From: a virus
Reading direction: 5' to 3' (one strand)
DNA length: 27,997 bases
IMG/VR virus record: IMGVR_UViG_3300024326_000027
Span: 1-27,997 of that record
The notes under the pieces were generated by a model. It was not told the DNA's origin. It saw nothing but the letters and a program-made list of their open reading frames with translations, and searched no databases. Shown piece by piece: positions 14,434 through 21,500 of this stretch. Position numbers and translations under genes: made by a program. Every line of letters starts with the position of its first letter. Position 1 is the stretch's first letter.

Positions 14434-14979
14434 GTGAAGCAAATTAAAATAAATCTGTCGCAGTCCTCAATAAAGACTGCCCAAAAGCAACTCCGTGATT
14501 ATCAGAAAGAAATCACCCAGAAGTGTGAGAAATTTGCGAAGCGGCTTTGTGATGTCGGCATACTGGTGGCTACACAAAATGTAGGGAGTTATGGAAAGTA
14601 CATAACTTTCTATAGTGAAATAACATCACAGAATACTGGTATTAAAGCTGTGTTGGCCGCAACCAATACCGGGCTTCTCAAAAGTGAATGGAGGACCAGA
14701 GATGGCGTAAAATCTGCTGATGTTTCTCCGTTGCTGATGGCTGAGTTCGGTTCGGGTCTGAAAGCTGATAATCCCAGGGCGGGTGAGTTTGGTATGGGAA
14801 CCGGTACATTCCCCGGCCAGACCCATGCAGGGGACCCGGAGGGATGGTGGTATATGGATTTAAATGGAGAGTGGCATCATTCTTATGGTGTGACGCCTAC
14901 AATGCCAATGTGCAAGGCGTCACAAGAAATGATAAAAAACGTAAGACGAATCGCGAAGGAGGTGTTTGGGGGTGTTTGA
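14434..14979 (+). CDS. HK97 gp10-like tail completion protein
   Basis: A 181-residue protein of the HK97 gp10-like family: an N-terminal helix (IKTAQKQLRDYQKEITQKCEKFAKRLCDVG), then the typical 'LLMAEFGSGLKADNPRAGEFGMGTGTFPGQTHAGDPEGWWY' region and a C-terminal helix (EMIKNVRRIAKEVFG). It is needed to finish the head-tail interface. The start is GTG 14434 behind GAGGTGG (14421-14427); the ATG at 14432 is directly followed by TGA, so it cannot be used. It overlaps the next gene by 8 nt. Confidence 0.8.
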   Translation: MKQIKINLSQSSIKTAQKQLRDYQKEITQKCEKFAKRLCDVGILVATQNVGSYGKYITFYSEITSQNTGIKAVLAATNTGLLKSEWRTRDGVKSADVSPLLMAEFGSGLKADNPRAGEFGMGTGTFPGQTHAGDPEGWWYMDLNGEWHHSYGVTPTMPMCKASQEMIKNVRRIAKEVFGGV

Positions 14980-15346
14980 CCCCTTCAACAGAGTTTTTAC
15001 CATAGTCAAAAGAAAAATCTATCCAGAGTGCAACAACGCCGGAACGACTACCGATGGTAGTCCTCCAGCATTTCCATATGCAGGCTTCCGGCAGCTCGAC
15101 AACGCCACCACGGCCGATGACCTGGAGAACAACGAGAACGCTGTGAACTCTGTTATCGAGATCACGACTTACTCCAATAAGAACCTCACTGAAGCCAAGC
15201 AAATCGCGGCTCTGGCATCAGATGCCATGAGAGAGTTAGGTTACCGCCGGACAGGCCCATTTACACCGCAGAATGCGGCAGATACCAATATATATCGAGT
15301 GATATACCGGTTTAATCGGGTGATTGGGGCAGGAGAAGAATTGTAA
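14972..15346 (+). CDS. Tail terminator protein
   Basis: A 124-residue protein in the usual position of the ring protein that caps the tail tube. The C-terminal half fits the family: NAVNSVIEITTYSNKNLTEAKQIAALASDAMRELGYRRTGP and DTNIYRVIYRFNRVIG. GTG 14972 is preferred (AGGAGG 14957-14962, 9-nt spacing) over TTG 14966. It overlaps the tail completion gene. It is followed by a strong terminator and the triple leader elements before the tail tube gene. Confidence 0.75.
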   Translation: MFDPFNRVFTIVKRKIYPECNNAGTTTDGSPPAFPYAGFRQLDNATTADDLENNENAVNSVIEITTYSNKNLTEAKQIAALASDAMRELGYRRTGPFTPQNAADTNIYRVIYRFNRVIGAGEEL

Positions 15347-15365
15347 TTAGAAAGAAGCAGCCAGG

Positions 15366-15387
15366 GAGCCGATAGGCTCTTTTTTTT
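15366..15387 (+). terminator. Intrinsic terminator before the tail tube gene
   Basis: GAGCC-GATA-GGCTC with a tetraloop is followed by eight T residues. It lies 19 nt after the tail terminator gene, within the late operon. Confidence 0.8.
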
Positions 15388-15464
15388 CATGGTTTTTTAG
15401 TTAGAAAGGTTGGTGGTCCATATATCTCCCAACTATGGGGTAAATAGTGATGCAGTAAAATTGT

Positions 15465-15514
15465 ACCGGCTGTGAACAATCAACAGTCGCTGACCGGCAA
15501 TAGTTAGCCGGTAG
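15465..15514 (+). ncRNA. Late-gene leader element, tail tube copy 1
   Basis: Hairpin I: CGGCTGT / ACAGTCG (7 bp, one G-U). Hairpin II: ACCGGC / GCCGGT with AATAGTTA between. It is the first of three copies at 67- and 66-bp spacing. Compared with copies 2 and 3 both stems have changed sequence but still pair. Confidence 0.6.
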
Positions 15515-15531
15515 GATTATAAAATATTTGC

Positions 15532-15580
15532 ACCGGCCATTAACAGACCGTGGCCGCCGACTTGTAAGAGTTACAAGTAG
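15532..15580 (+). ncRNA. Late-gene leader element, tail tube copy 2
   Basis: Hairpin I: CGGCCA / TGGCCG. Hairpin II: ACTTGTAA-GAG-TTACAAGT, a perfect 8-bp stem with GAG loop. It is followed by an AT-rich linker to copy 3. Confidence 0.6.
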
Positions 15581-15597
15581 AATTTTATAACATATAA

Positions 15598-15646
15598 ACC
15601 GGCCATTAACAGATCATGGCCGCTGACCTGCAAGAGTTGCGGGTAG
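15598..15646 (+). ncRNA. Late-gene leader element, tail tube copy 3
   Basis: Hairpin I: CGGCCA (15600-15605) / TGGCCG (15617-15622). Hairpin II: ACCTGCAA-GAG-TTGCGGGT, 8 bp with one G-U. It abuts the ribosome site AAAGGATGG of the tail tube gene, so it could affect its translation. Confidence 0.6.
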
Positions 15647-15660
15647 AAAGGATGGAAATT

Positions 15661-16089
15661 ATGGCAGGAGTAATTGCAAAGGCCTATAGCACAATAGGTA
15701 CAATTCTTGAATTTTCTGAAGATGGCACTAGTTGGACAAAATTGTGCCCAATCAAATCTTTCCCAGCTTTGGGAGGTGCGCCAGAACAAATTGATGTTAC
15801 AGATTTGGAAGATGAGGTAACATCTTCTATTCCTGGTGTGCAGTCTCTTGATGCTATGGAGTTTACAGCGAATTATACGTTGGAATCTTATACGGCAGTC
15901 AAAGCAAAAGAAAATACACCCGGTAAATATAGAATAAAACTCGGAAAAGCAGGAGCTGCCGGAACTGCCACATGGGATGGACAACACTCTGTATATGTTA
16001 ATGAGGGTGAGGTCAATGGAGCTATCCAAATGACGATTTCAGTATTCCCTACCACAAAGATTACAGTGGCAGCTACGGAAAACTCATAG
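15661..16089 (+). CDS. Major tail tube protein
   Basis: A 142-residue protein of the phage tail tube type, the hexamer unit of the non-contractile tail. Visible features: ILEFSEDGTSWTKLCPIKSFPALGGAPEQIDVTDLEDE and GVQSLDAMEFTANYTLESYTAVKA, typical of this family in Gram-positive siphoviruses, then a beta-rich C-terminus ending in ISVFPTTKITVA. ATG 15661 has AAAGGATGG (15647-15655) before it; in-frame ATGs at 15616 and 15652 fall inside the leader element or are badly spaced. The 314-bp upstream gap holds a terminator and three leader elements, suggesting special control of this highly expressed gene. Confidence 0.85.
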   Translation: MAGVIAKAYSTIGTILEFSEDGTSWTKLCPIKSFPALGGAPEQIDVTDLEDEVTSSIPGVQSLDAMEFTANYTLESYTAVKAKENTPGKYRIKLGKAGAAGTATWDGQHSVYVNEGEVNGAIQMTISVFPTTKITVAATENS

Positions 16090-16136
16090 CATTAAGCTCT
16101 ATATATCATGAAGGTAACTATGGAATAAAGTAGCGG

Positions 16137-16166
16137 GGCAGGAGGTATGTAGTAGTATCTTCTGCC
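16137..16166 (+). terminator. Hairpin between tail tube and tail chaperone genes
   Basis: GGCAGGAGGTA pairs with TATCTTCTGCC (11 bp, two G-U) over an 8-nt loop. No real T tract follows (TTCATATAAT), so it may lower rather than stop transcription, or protect the tail tube mRNA. Confidence 0.45.
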
Positions 16167-16208
16167 TTCATATAATAATAAAATATTTGCAGAATAAGGA
16201 GAAAGACT

Positions 16209-16727
16209 ATGAATATGACTGTTAACAACAAAGAATACGCAATAGAGTATACCTTCGAGGCAGCTCATAACAAAAAGTGTGTGGATGTATGCTGGAATCG
16301 GTTTACAGGTGCCGGTATGATGAAAAATACAGCGCTTAATGAACTGGAAGATTCCGATACAGCCAATAGAGTCATGACACTTGATAATCTTATTGGGTTT
16401 ATGTCGGACATACCAGAAACTGTTATTACATTACTGTACGCAGGATTGCTGGAGCATCATGGGCCTGATTCCGATGACCCGATTATTATTACTGGAAAAG
16501 ATGCTCGTAAGCTGTATAAGCAGTTTTGCAAAGAAAATCCTGATAACCCATTGGCGTCCGATATGGAGATGTTTAATGCCATTAAAGTTCAAATGGAGGA
16601 GGATGGTTTTTTCAAACGAATCGGTCTGAATCACTTTATGGAGCAAATGAAACAGACCGAATCTCAGGAGGAGAACAAGATAATTCCACAAGATCACAAG
16701 AAGAAGGCAAGCCGTTCTGGCAATTAG
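16209..16727 (+). CDS. Tail assembly chaperone (G-type)
   Basis: A 172-residue protein in the lambda G position, before the tape measure, which it would coat during tail assembly. It begins MTVNNKEYAIEYTFEAAHNKKCVDVC and contains LDNLIGFMSDIPETVITLLYAGLLEHHG; the tail is charged and disordered (EENKIIPQDHKKKASRSGN). AAGGAG lies at 16196-16201. Within it, T TTT TTC at 16607-16613 is a correctly phased -1 slippery heptamer, and the -1 frame is open from there to 17035. Both G and a longer GT product are therefore expected. Confidence 0.85.
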   Translation: MNMTVNNKEYAIEYTFEAAHNKKCVDVCWNRFTGAGMMKNTALNELEDSDTANRVMTLDNLIGFMSDIPETVITLLYAGLLEHHGPDSDDPIIITGKDARKLYKQFCKENPDNPLASDMEMFNAIKVQMEEDGFFKRIGLNHFMEQMKQTESQEENKIIPQDHKKKASRSGN

Positions 16728-17035
16728 TTGTTGAAGAATACTTGCCAAACGCCTTGTTATATGGCGTACCATATGAACTATTCTGGCATTTGAATCCAGC
16801 GAAATTGCAGCCGTTTAAGGAAGCATATCAGAAGAAACTGGAAATTGATAACCAGAACGCCTGGTTACAGGGACAATATATCAGGATGGCGGTTGGGAGT
16901 GTATTGGATGGGAAAAAGTGTAAGTATCCAGATGCGCCGATAGGTTTTGATGATGAAACGAATGCTTCTCCGGAAGCTGGATTTTTGGCTTGGATTGAGG
17001 TGTTTAATTCAAATTTCGATATAGAAAATAAATAA
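16607..17035 (+). CDS. Tail chaperone extension (T part of GT, by -1 frameshift)
   Basis: This frame has no credible start codon or ribosome site of its own but is open from the slippery heptamer T TTT TTC (16607-16613). It encodes GKPFWQLVVEEYLPNALLYGVPYELFWHLNPAK followed by LQPFKEAYQKKLEIDNQNAWLQGQYI, the typical T-domain sequence of Gram-positive siphoviruses. If slippage occurs at 16613 the fusion is about 275 residues, 135 from G and 140 from this frame. GT would bridge chaperone-coated tape measure and tail tube protein. A purine-rich AAG run at 16698-16706 is an alternative but non-canonical slip site. Confidence 0.75.
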   Translation, partial: FFQTNRSESLYGANETDRISGGEQDNSTRSQEEGKPFWQLVVEEYLPNALLYGVPYELFWHLNPAKLQPFKEAYQKKLEIDNQNAWLQGQYIRMAVGSVLDGKKCKYPDAPIGFDDETNASPEAGFLAWIEVFNSNFDIENK

Positions 17036-17041
17036 ATCATT

Positions 17042-17067
17042 AATGACCGGGAATATTCCCGGTCATT
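17042..17067. terminator. Perfect palindrome between convergent genes
   Basis: AATGACCGGGAAT pairs with ATTCCCGGTCATT, a perfect 26-bp palindrome between the + strand tail chaperone and the minus strand cassette. On the minus strand it is followed by ATGATTTATTTATTTT, making it a plausible terminator for the cassette; on the + strand the following T-run is weak. Confidence 0.6.
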
Positions 17068-17077
17068 GTATGAGAGA

Positions 17078-17695
17078 TTAAGCCTTTTTAATAAATATTC
17101 TTTTTAATATTTCTTTTACATAATCTTTGTGGAGAAAATAAAAATAAAAAAGTGTTAATAAAAAACAGCAAAATGCTACTATAAAGTCAAGCAGAAAGCA
17201 TAAATTTAGGAAACCAGATTGAAACTCGGTTATTATTTTAACTATTAATATGATACTATAAATTATTGGAAAAATAACCCTATATATTATTGAGATGAAA
17301 TCTAATAACATGGGATATTCATCAAGATAACTTTGGCTTTCTCTGGTAAAGGGTTGTCCAGAGAATTCAGAGATTGTTTTCTCTAATTTATGTATATAAG
17401 CATATAGGCGTTCTATATAAGTTGTTGTTTGATAATATCGAATAGTAAAATAAAGAACCACAAACCATATTAGCGATTGAATAATGCTTATCTCCATATT
17501 TATTTCTAAATGGTAGTTATCAGCTAACCATTTAGAAAGCGTCGTAATAAGGCTTTCAGGGTTTACCATAAAAAGAGAAAGAATGCAAAGCATAAAAATT
17601 GTGAGTATAAATAATTTATTTCTCTCATCTAAACGGGTTTTTACTAACGAGTAGGTTTCCTTATAGTGGTCGTATAACAATTCAAGTGAGTCCAT
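17078..17695 (-). CDS. Four-helix membrane protein, candidate effector of the TIR gene
   Basis: A 205-residue protein with four hydrophobic segments (about 28-45, 70-87, 134-156, 163-188) in two pairs, separated by a charged helical region (YIERLYAYIHKLEKTISEF) and a basic C-terminus. Its ATG overlaps the stop of the TIR gene (TAATG), so the two are translated together. I do not recognise the family; the topology is loosely SLATT-like. In bacterial immune pairs a TIR enzyme makes a signal that switches on an effector, sometimes a membrane protein. An effector role is inferred from that pairing only. The gene is AT-rich compared with its structural neighbours. Confidence 0.75.
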   Translation of the reverse strand: MDSLELLYDHYKETYSLVKTRLDERNKLFILTIFMLCILSLFMVNPESLITTLSKWLADNYHLEINMEISIIQSLIWFVVLYFTIRYYQTTTYIERLYAYIHKLEKTISEFSGQPFTRESQSYLDEYPMLLDFISIIYRVIFPIIYSIILIVKIITEFQSGFLNLCFLLDFIVAFCCFLLTLFYFYFLHKDYVKEILKRIFIKKA

Positions 17696-18120
17696 TACGC
17701 ATTATTTAAAGCTGAAATGATTTTATCCTGAGTAAAACTAGAGGCCCATGAAGCACCTACTCCTAACATTTCTTCAGGAGCGGAATAAAAGTTGTTTATT
17801 TTAACCCCTATAATTTTATTTCCGCGTTCAATACTTTTTGCAACTTCGTAATTTTGCCAATTGCGATAACCTATTTCAATACTGTCGGGATGTTTTTTGT
17901 TTGCATCTTGACCAACAATTACAAGAGTGTATGTAGATTCTCCGATTTTTCTGCTTAACGCTCTTTTTACAGTTGATACACTGTCACTTTTTATTTCTTT
18001 TGAAGTATAGTCACTAAAGACAAAATCAAAATTGGGATTTTCATTCCAAGCTAACATGAGATAATAATAGTTTTTATCCTTTTCGTAATCAAAAGAAACA
18101 AATACTTTCTTTTTTGCCAT
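17695..18120 (-). CDS. ThsB-like TIR-domain protein
   Basis: A 141-residue single-domain protein of the ThsB_TIR/MTH538 type. It begins KKKVFVSFDYEKDKNYYYLM (first strand and loop), continues FDFVFSDYTSKEI and ends with YTLVIVGQDANK plus WQNYEVAKSIERGNKIIGVKI, where E92 matches the position of the usual catalytic glutamate. In Thoeris, ThsB TIR proteins sense phage and turn NAD into a cyclic ADP-ribose-type signal. Here no ThsA is present; a membrane protein follows instead. AAGGAGG precedes the start and a consensus promoter lies at 18157-18184. The opposite orientation to the late operon suits expression in the lysogen. Confidence 0.85.
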   Translation of the reverse strand: MAKKKVFVSFDYEKDKNYYYLMLAWNENPNFDFVFSDYTSKEIKSDSVSTVKRALSRKIGESTYTLVIVGQDANKKHPDSIEIGYRNWQNYEVAKSIERGNKIIGVKINNFYSAPEEMLGVGASWASSFTQDKIISALNNA

Positions 18121-18156
18121 AAAAGATCCTCCTTTTTGTGAAAAATATATAACAAT

Positions 18157-18184
18157 ATTATAACATGAAGAAAATAAATGTCAA
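18157..18184 (-). promoter_or_regulatory. Consensus extended -10 promoter of the TIR cassette
   Basis: Read on the minus strand: TTGACA (18184-18179), 16-bp spacer, TATAAT (18162-18157), with TG one base before the -10. It is the best promoter in the window and shows no obvious operator, suggesting steady expression. Confidence 0.85.
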
Positions 18185-18205
18185 ATATTACTATTAGGAG
18201 GCAAA

Positions 18206-18331
18206 ATGTGTACGCATAGATGGGAAGAAAAAAAAAGAAGTATATATTGGGATTATTGGGGAAATGCAGTTTTAAAGGTAGAATTTGTTTGTGTGTGTTG
18301 TGGAAAGAAAAAGATCAGGAAATATTGGTAA
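18206..18331 (+). CDS. Small Cys/Trp-rich protein divergent from the TIR cassette
   Basis: A 41-residue protein with a strong ribosome site, AGGAGG (18196-18201), before ATG 18206. It has an N-terminal C-x-H (MCTHRWEEKKR), the segment YWDYWGNAVLKVEF and a C-terminal CVCCGKKK, together a possible zinc-ribbon. It starts only 22 bp from the -35 box of the divergent TIR promoter, so the two could influence each other. No family is recognised. Candidate roles are a regulator or partner of the TIR cassette, or an unrelated small phage protein. Confidence 0.6.
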   Translation: MCTHRWEEKKRSIYWDYWGNAVLKVEFVCVCCGKKKIRKYW

Positions 18332-18464
18332 GATAGGGTAAAATTTAAGAAGCATTTAATCTATATCATCCATTATGGACTGCAGAATGAAATAAACAGG
18401 GGGTGCGGAATTTGACCCTCCCTACATACTGGCTCATTTATAGGCTGTAAAAAATACAATTTTA

Positions 18465-18497
18465 GAACATTTATCAGAAATGGATGGCGTTCTTTTT
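18465..18497 (+). terminator. Degenerate terminator hairpin, copy A, before the tape measure
   Basis: GAACATTTATC-AGAAATG-GATGGCGTTC followed by TTTTT. The stem is imperfect, but the sequence is clearly related to the perfect hairpins at 23947-23978 (same loop AGAAAT) and 25217-25248 (same GTTCTTTTTATGCAA tail). Confidence 0.5.
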
Positions 18498-18506
18498 ATG
18501 CAAAAA

Positions 18507-18552
18507 ACCGATTATCAAAGAGTGATAATCGCTGACCATGGATAATTAGTGG
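18507..18552 (+). ncRNA. Late-gene leader element, copy before the tape measure
   Basis: ACCG begins an 8-bp hairpin, CGATTATC / GATAATCG, with 7-nt loop AAAGAGT, followed by CTGACC and ATAATTAGTGG. It matches the elements before the large terminase and tail tube genes in layout, with a wholly different stem sequence. It ends at the ribosome site of the TTG-start tape measure gene. Confidence 0.55.
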
Positions 18553-18565
18553 AAGAGGTGAGAAA

Positions 18566-21500
18566 TTGGGAACCGAAATTGATAGGCTTGAGATACAGAT
18601 TGAAACACAGGCCAGTAAGGCAAACAGACAATTAGATGAGCTGATTTCCAAGCTTGGAAAATTGGCAGGGAGTCTTTCCAGTATTAATTCTGGAGGCATG
18701 AAACAATTTGCCGCCGGAATGAATGGTATAGCCTCTGCCGCAAAAAATATGTCAACAGTAAAGTCCACGGAGATGAACCGGGTGGTGAACAATCTCCAAA
18801 AACTGAGTGGCATTAAGACCGGCAATATGTTTAATGTAGGGAATGCTCTGTTATCAGTATCCAGGGGAATGCAGGGCTTTTCTGGAATATCAGGTGCAGA
18901 TATCCCGGCTATGGTGACCTCCTTATCAAGCCTTTCAAAGCTGGGGAATAAAGGTATCAAAAGTGCTGCCGCATCAATGCCCATGCTAGCCAAAAACTTA
19001 CAGAGTATGGCAGCTACCATAAATGGCGTGAATATTAATCCTGAGATTGCTGGGCAGTTATCTGCCATATCATCGACACTGCGGACATTTGGTCACAAAA
19101 GCATGAAAACGGCTATTGATAATATGCCGGCGCTTTCCCAAGGATTAAAGAGTCTGATGCAGACACTGTCAACAGCTCCAAAAGTATCAGCTAATCTAGT
19201 GAATTTAGTGAATGCATTATCAAAGCTCTCATCTTCAGGGAGTGGAATACGGGCAGCGGCTAATGCGGTCCAGTCTGTGGGAAAGAATTCTGCGAATACT
19301 ACAAGCAGGATGCAAAGCTTATCAAATTCACTGGCAAACTTTACGAACAAGACTAAAGCAGCAAAACAGTCCACTAAGAGCTTTTCTTTTTCATTAAGTA
19401 GCCTTTATGCAAACTGCTTTTTCTTGATACGAGGGCTAAAAGCCATTGGGCGTGCGGTTGAATCGTCGATGGATTATATCGAAACATTCAACTATTTTAA
19501 TGTCACTATGTCAAAGATAGCCAGTGAGTTTTCTGGACAATGGGAGAAATATGGATATGAAAGTGCAGAGGCTTATGGGAAATCTTTTGCAGGCAGGCTG
19601 AATGATCTGACGCAGAAAATGAGTGGTTATAAGGTGGGGGATGATGGTGTACTCAGTATAACTGGTGGACAGAATCTGTCCCTTGACCCGGAACAGCTGA
19701 TGAATTACCAGTCGAACATAGCTGCGGTAACCAATTCCGTCGGGTTAATGGGTGAGAACAGTGTGAATACAGCAAAGGCCCTTACGATGCTGGCGGCTGA
19801 TATGTCATCACTGAAGAATATTGATATGTCTACCGTTATGACAAATTTCCAGAGTGGTCTTATTGGCCAGTCCCGGGCATTGTATAAATACGGTATTGAT
19901 ATCACCAATGCGACACTGCAGACATATGCATATAAATACGGGATTGAAACGGCGCTACAGGAGATGACTCAGGCTGACAAAATGCAGTTGAGGCTATTAG
20001 CGATACTTGACCAGTCAAAGGTTGCCTGGGGGGATATGGCTAATACTCTTAGTTCAGTAGCGAATCAATACCGCATCTTGAAACAGCAGATAGCAAATTT
20101 GGCTAGAGTCATCGGAAATCTGTTGGTGCCTATAGTTGCAAAGGCATTACCAATCATTAATGGTGTGGTGATTGCCTTACAGCGAATGTTTATGTTCATT
20201 GGTAATCTCCTTGGCGTTGACTGGTCTGGCCTGATGGATGGAATCAGCACAGGATATGGCGGAGCCGGGGATGAAATCGGAGATATGGTAGATGACACCG
20301 GGGATGTAGCTGATAATACCGATGATATTGGAGATTCCATTGATTCTGCCAATAAAAAGGCTAAGAAATTTAAAGACACCATACTCAGCTTCGATGAGCT
20401 TAATAAACTGAATGATAACAGCAGCAACGATATTGAATCGGGTGGAAAAACAGATAAAGACGATGGGATATCGGGTGCTGGTAGTATAGATCTGTCAGAT
20501 GAGATCGCAAAGGCATTAGCAGATTATGAATCCGTTTGGAATAAAGCTCTAAAGGACTCAGAAAATAAAGCACAGGCGTATGCGGATAATATCTGTAAGG
20601 CATTTGAAAAGATATGGAAAACAGCAGAGCCTACCAGAAAGGCTATTTCAAATTTATGGGATAATGGGCTTGCAAAGTTGGGAAAATTCTCTGGTGCTAC
20701 CTTATACGACTTCTGGAATAACTTTTTAAAACCAGTCGGAACGTGGATGCTGGCAGATGATGCTGGCCTTCCGCGTTTTTTTAATATCACAAATTCCTTA
20801 CTGAATGAAATTGACTGGAATAGATTAAGAAAATCTCTTGCAGATTTTTATACATCGTTACAGAGTATCGCAAAATTTTCTTGGAATGCTCTCATGGACT
20901 TTTATGAGGGTTTTTTAAAACCTATAGCAGTATGGACAATGAGTGATGCAATCCCACAGTTAGTCGATATCATGACAAAGTTTGTGAATGCGGTTGACTG
21001 GGATAAACTGAACAAATCATTGCGGGAATTATGGGATGCATTGGCACCATTTGTAAAAAATGTTGGGCAGGGCTTGATAAACTTTTTTGAAAAGCTTATG
21101 GATTTTGGCGCTGATTTCCTGAACAATGTTGTGCCAGGAGGTATAAAAGGAGTTGCAGATGCTTTGAAGAAAATAAGCCCGGAACAGGCTGAAAAGATTG
21201 GGGAAGCGCTTGGAGTTCTGGCATTAGGGCTTGCCTCTCTTAAAGTATTAGGAGCAATTGCTAAGTCTATAGATATTTTTATAAAGACATCATCCCTAAT
21301 TAGCGGTGCGAAGTTAATAATAGAGACTTTAAAAGGTCTTGTTGGCTTTGGAGGAAAAATATTTTCTTTTGGAAAAAATATTATAGGTGTATTTGAAATT
21401 GTAAGTGGTGGCTTTGCTGGAATTTCTGATGCTATTGGTATGGTTTTTCCGAAAGTCGGAGGAATTATTTCTGCTTTTACAAATGTAATTTCTTCATTGG

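Noticed and set aside
15519-16191. ATAAAATATTTGCA at both 15519-15532 and 16178-16191, each upstream of a tail gene
   Set aside because: A 14-base AT-rich match can occur by chance in 28 kb and no structure supports it.
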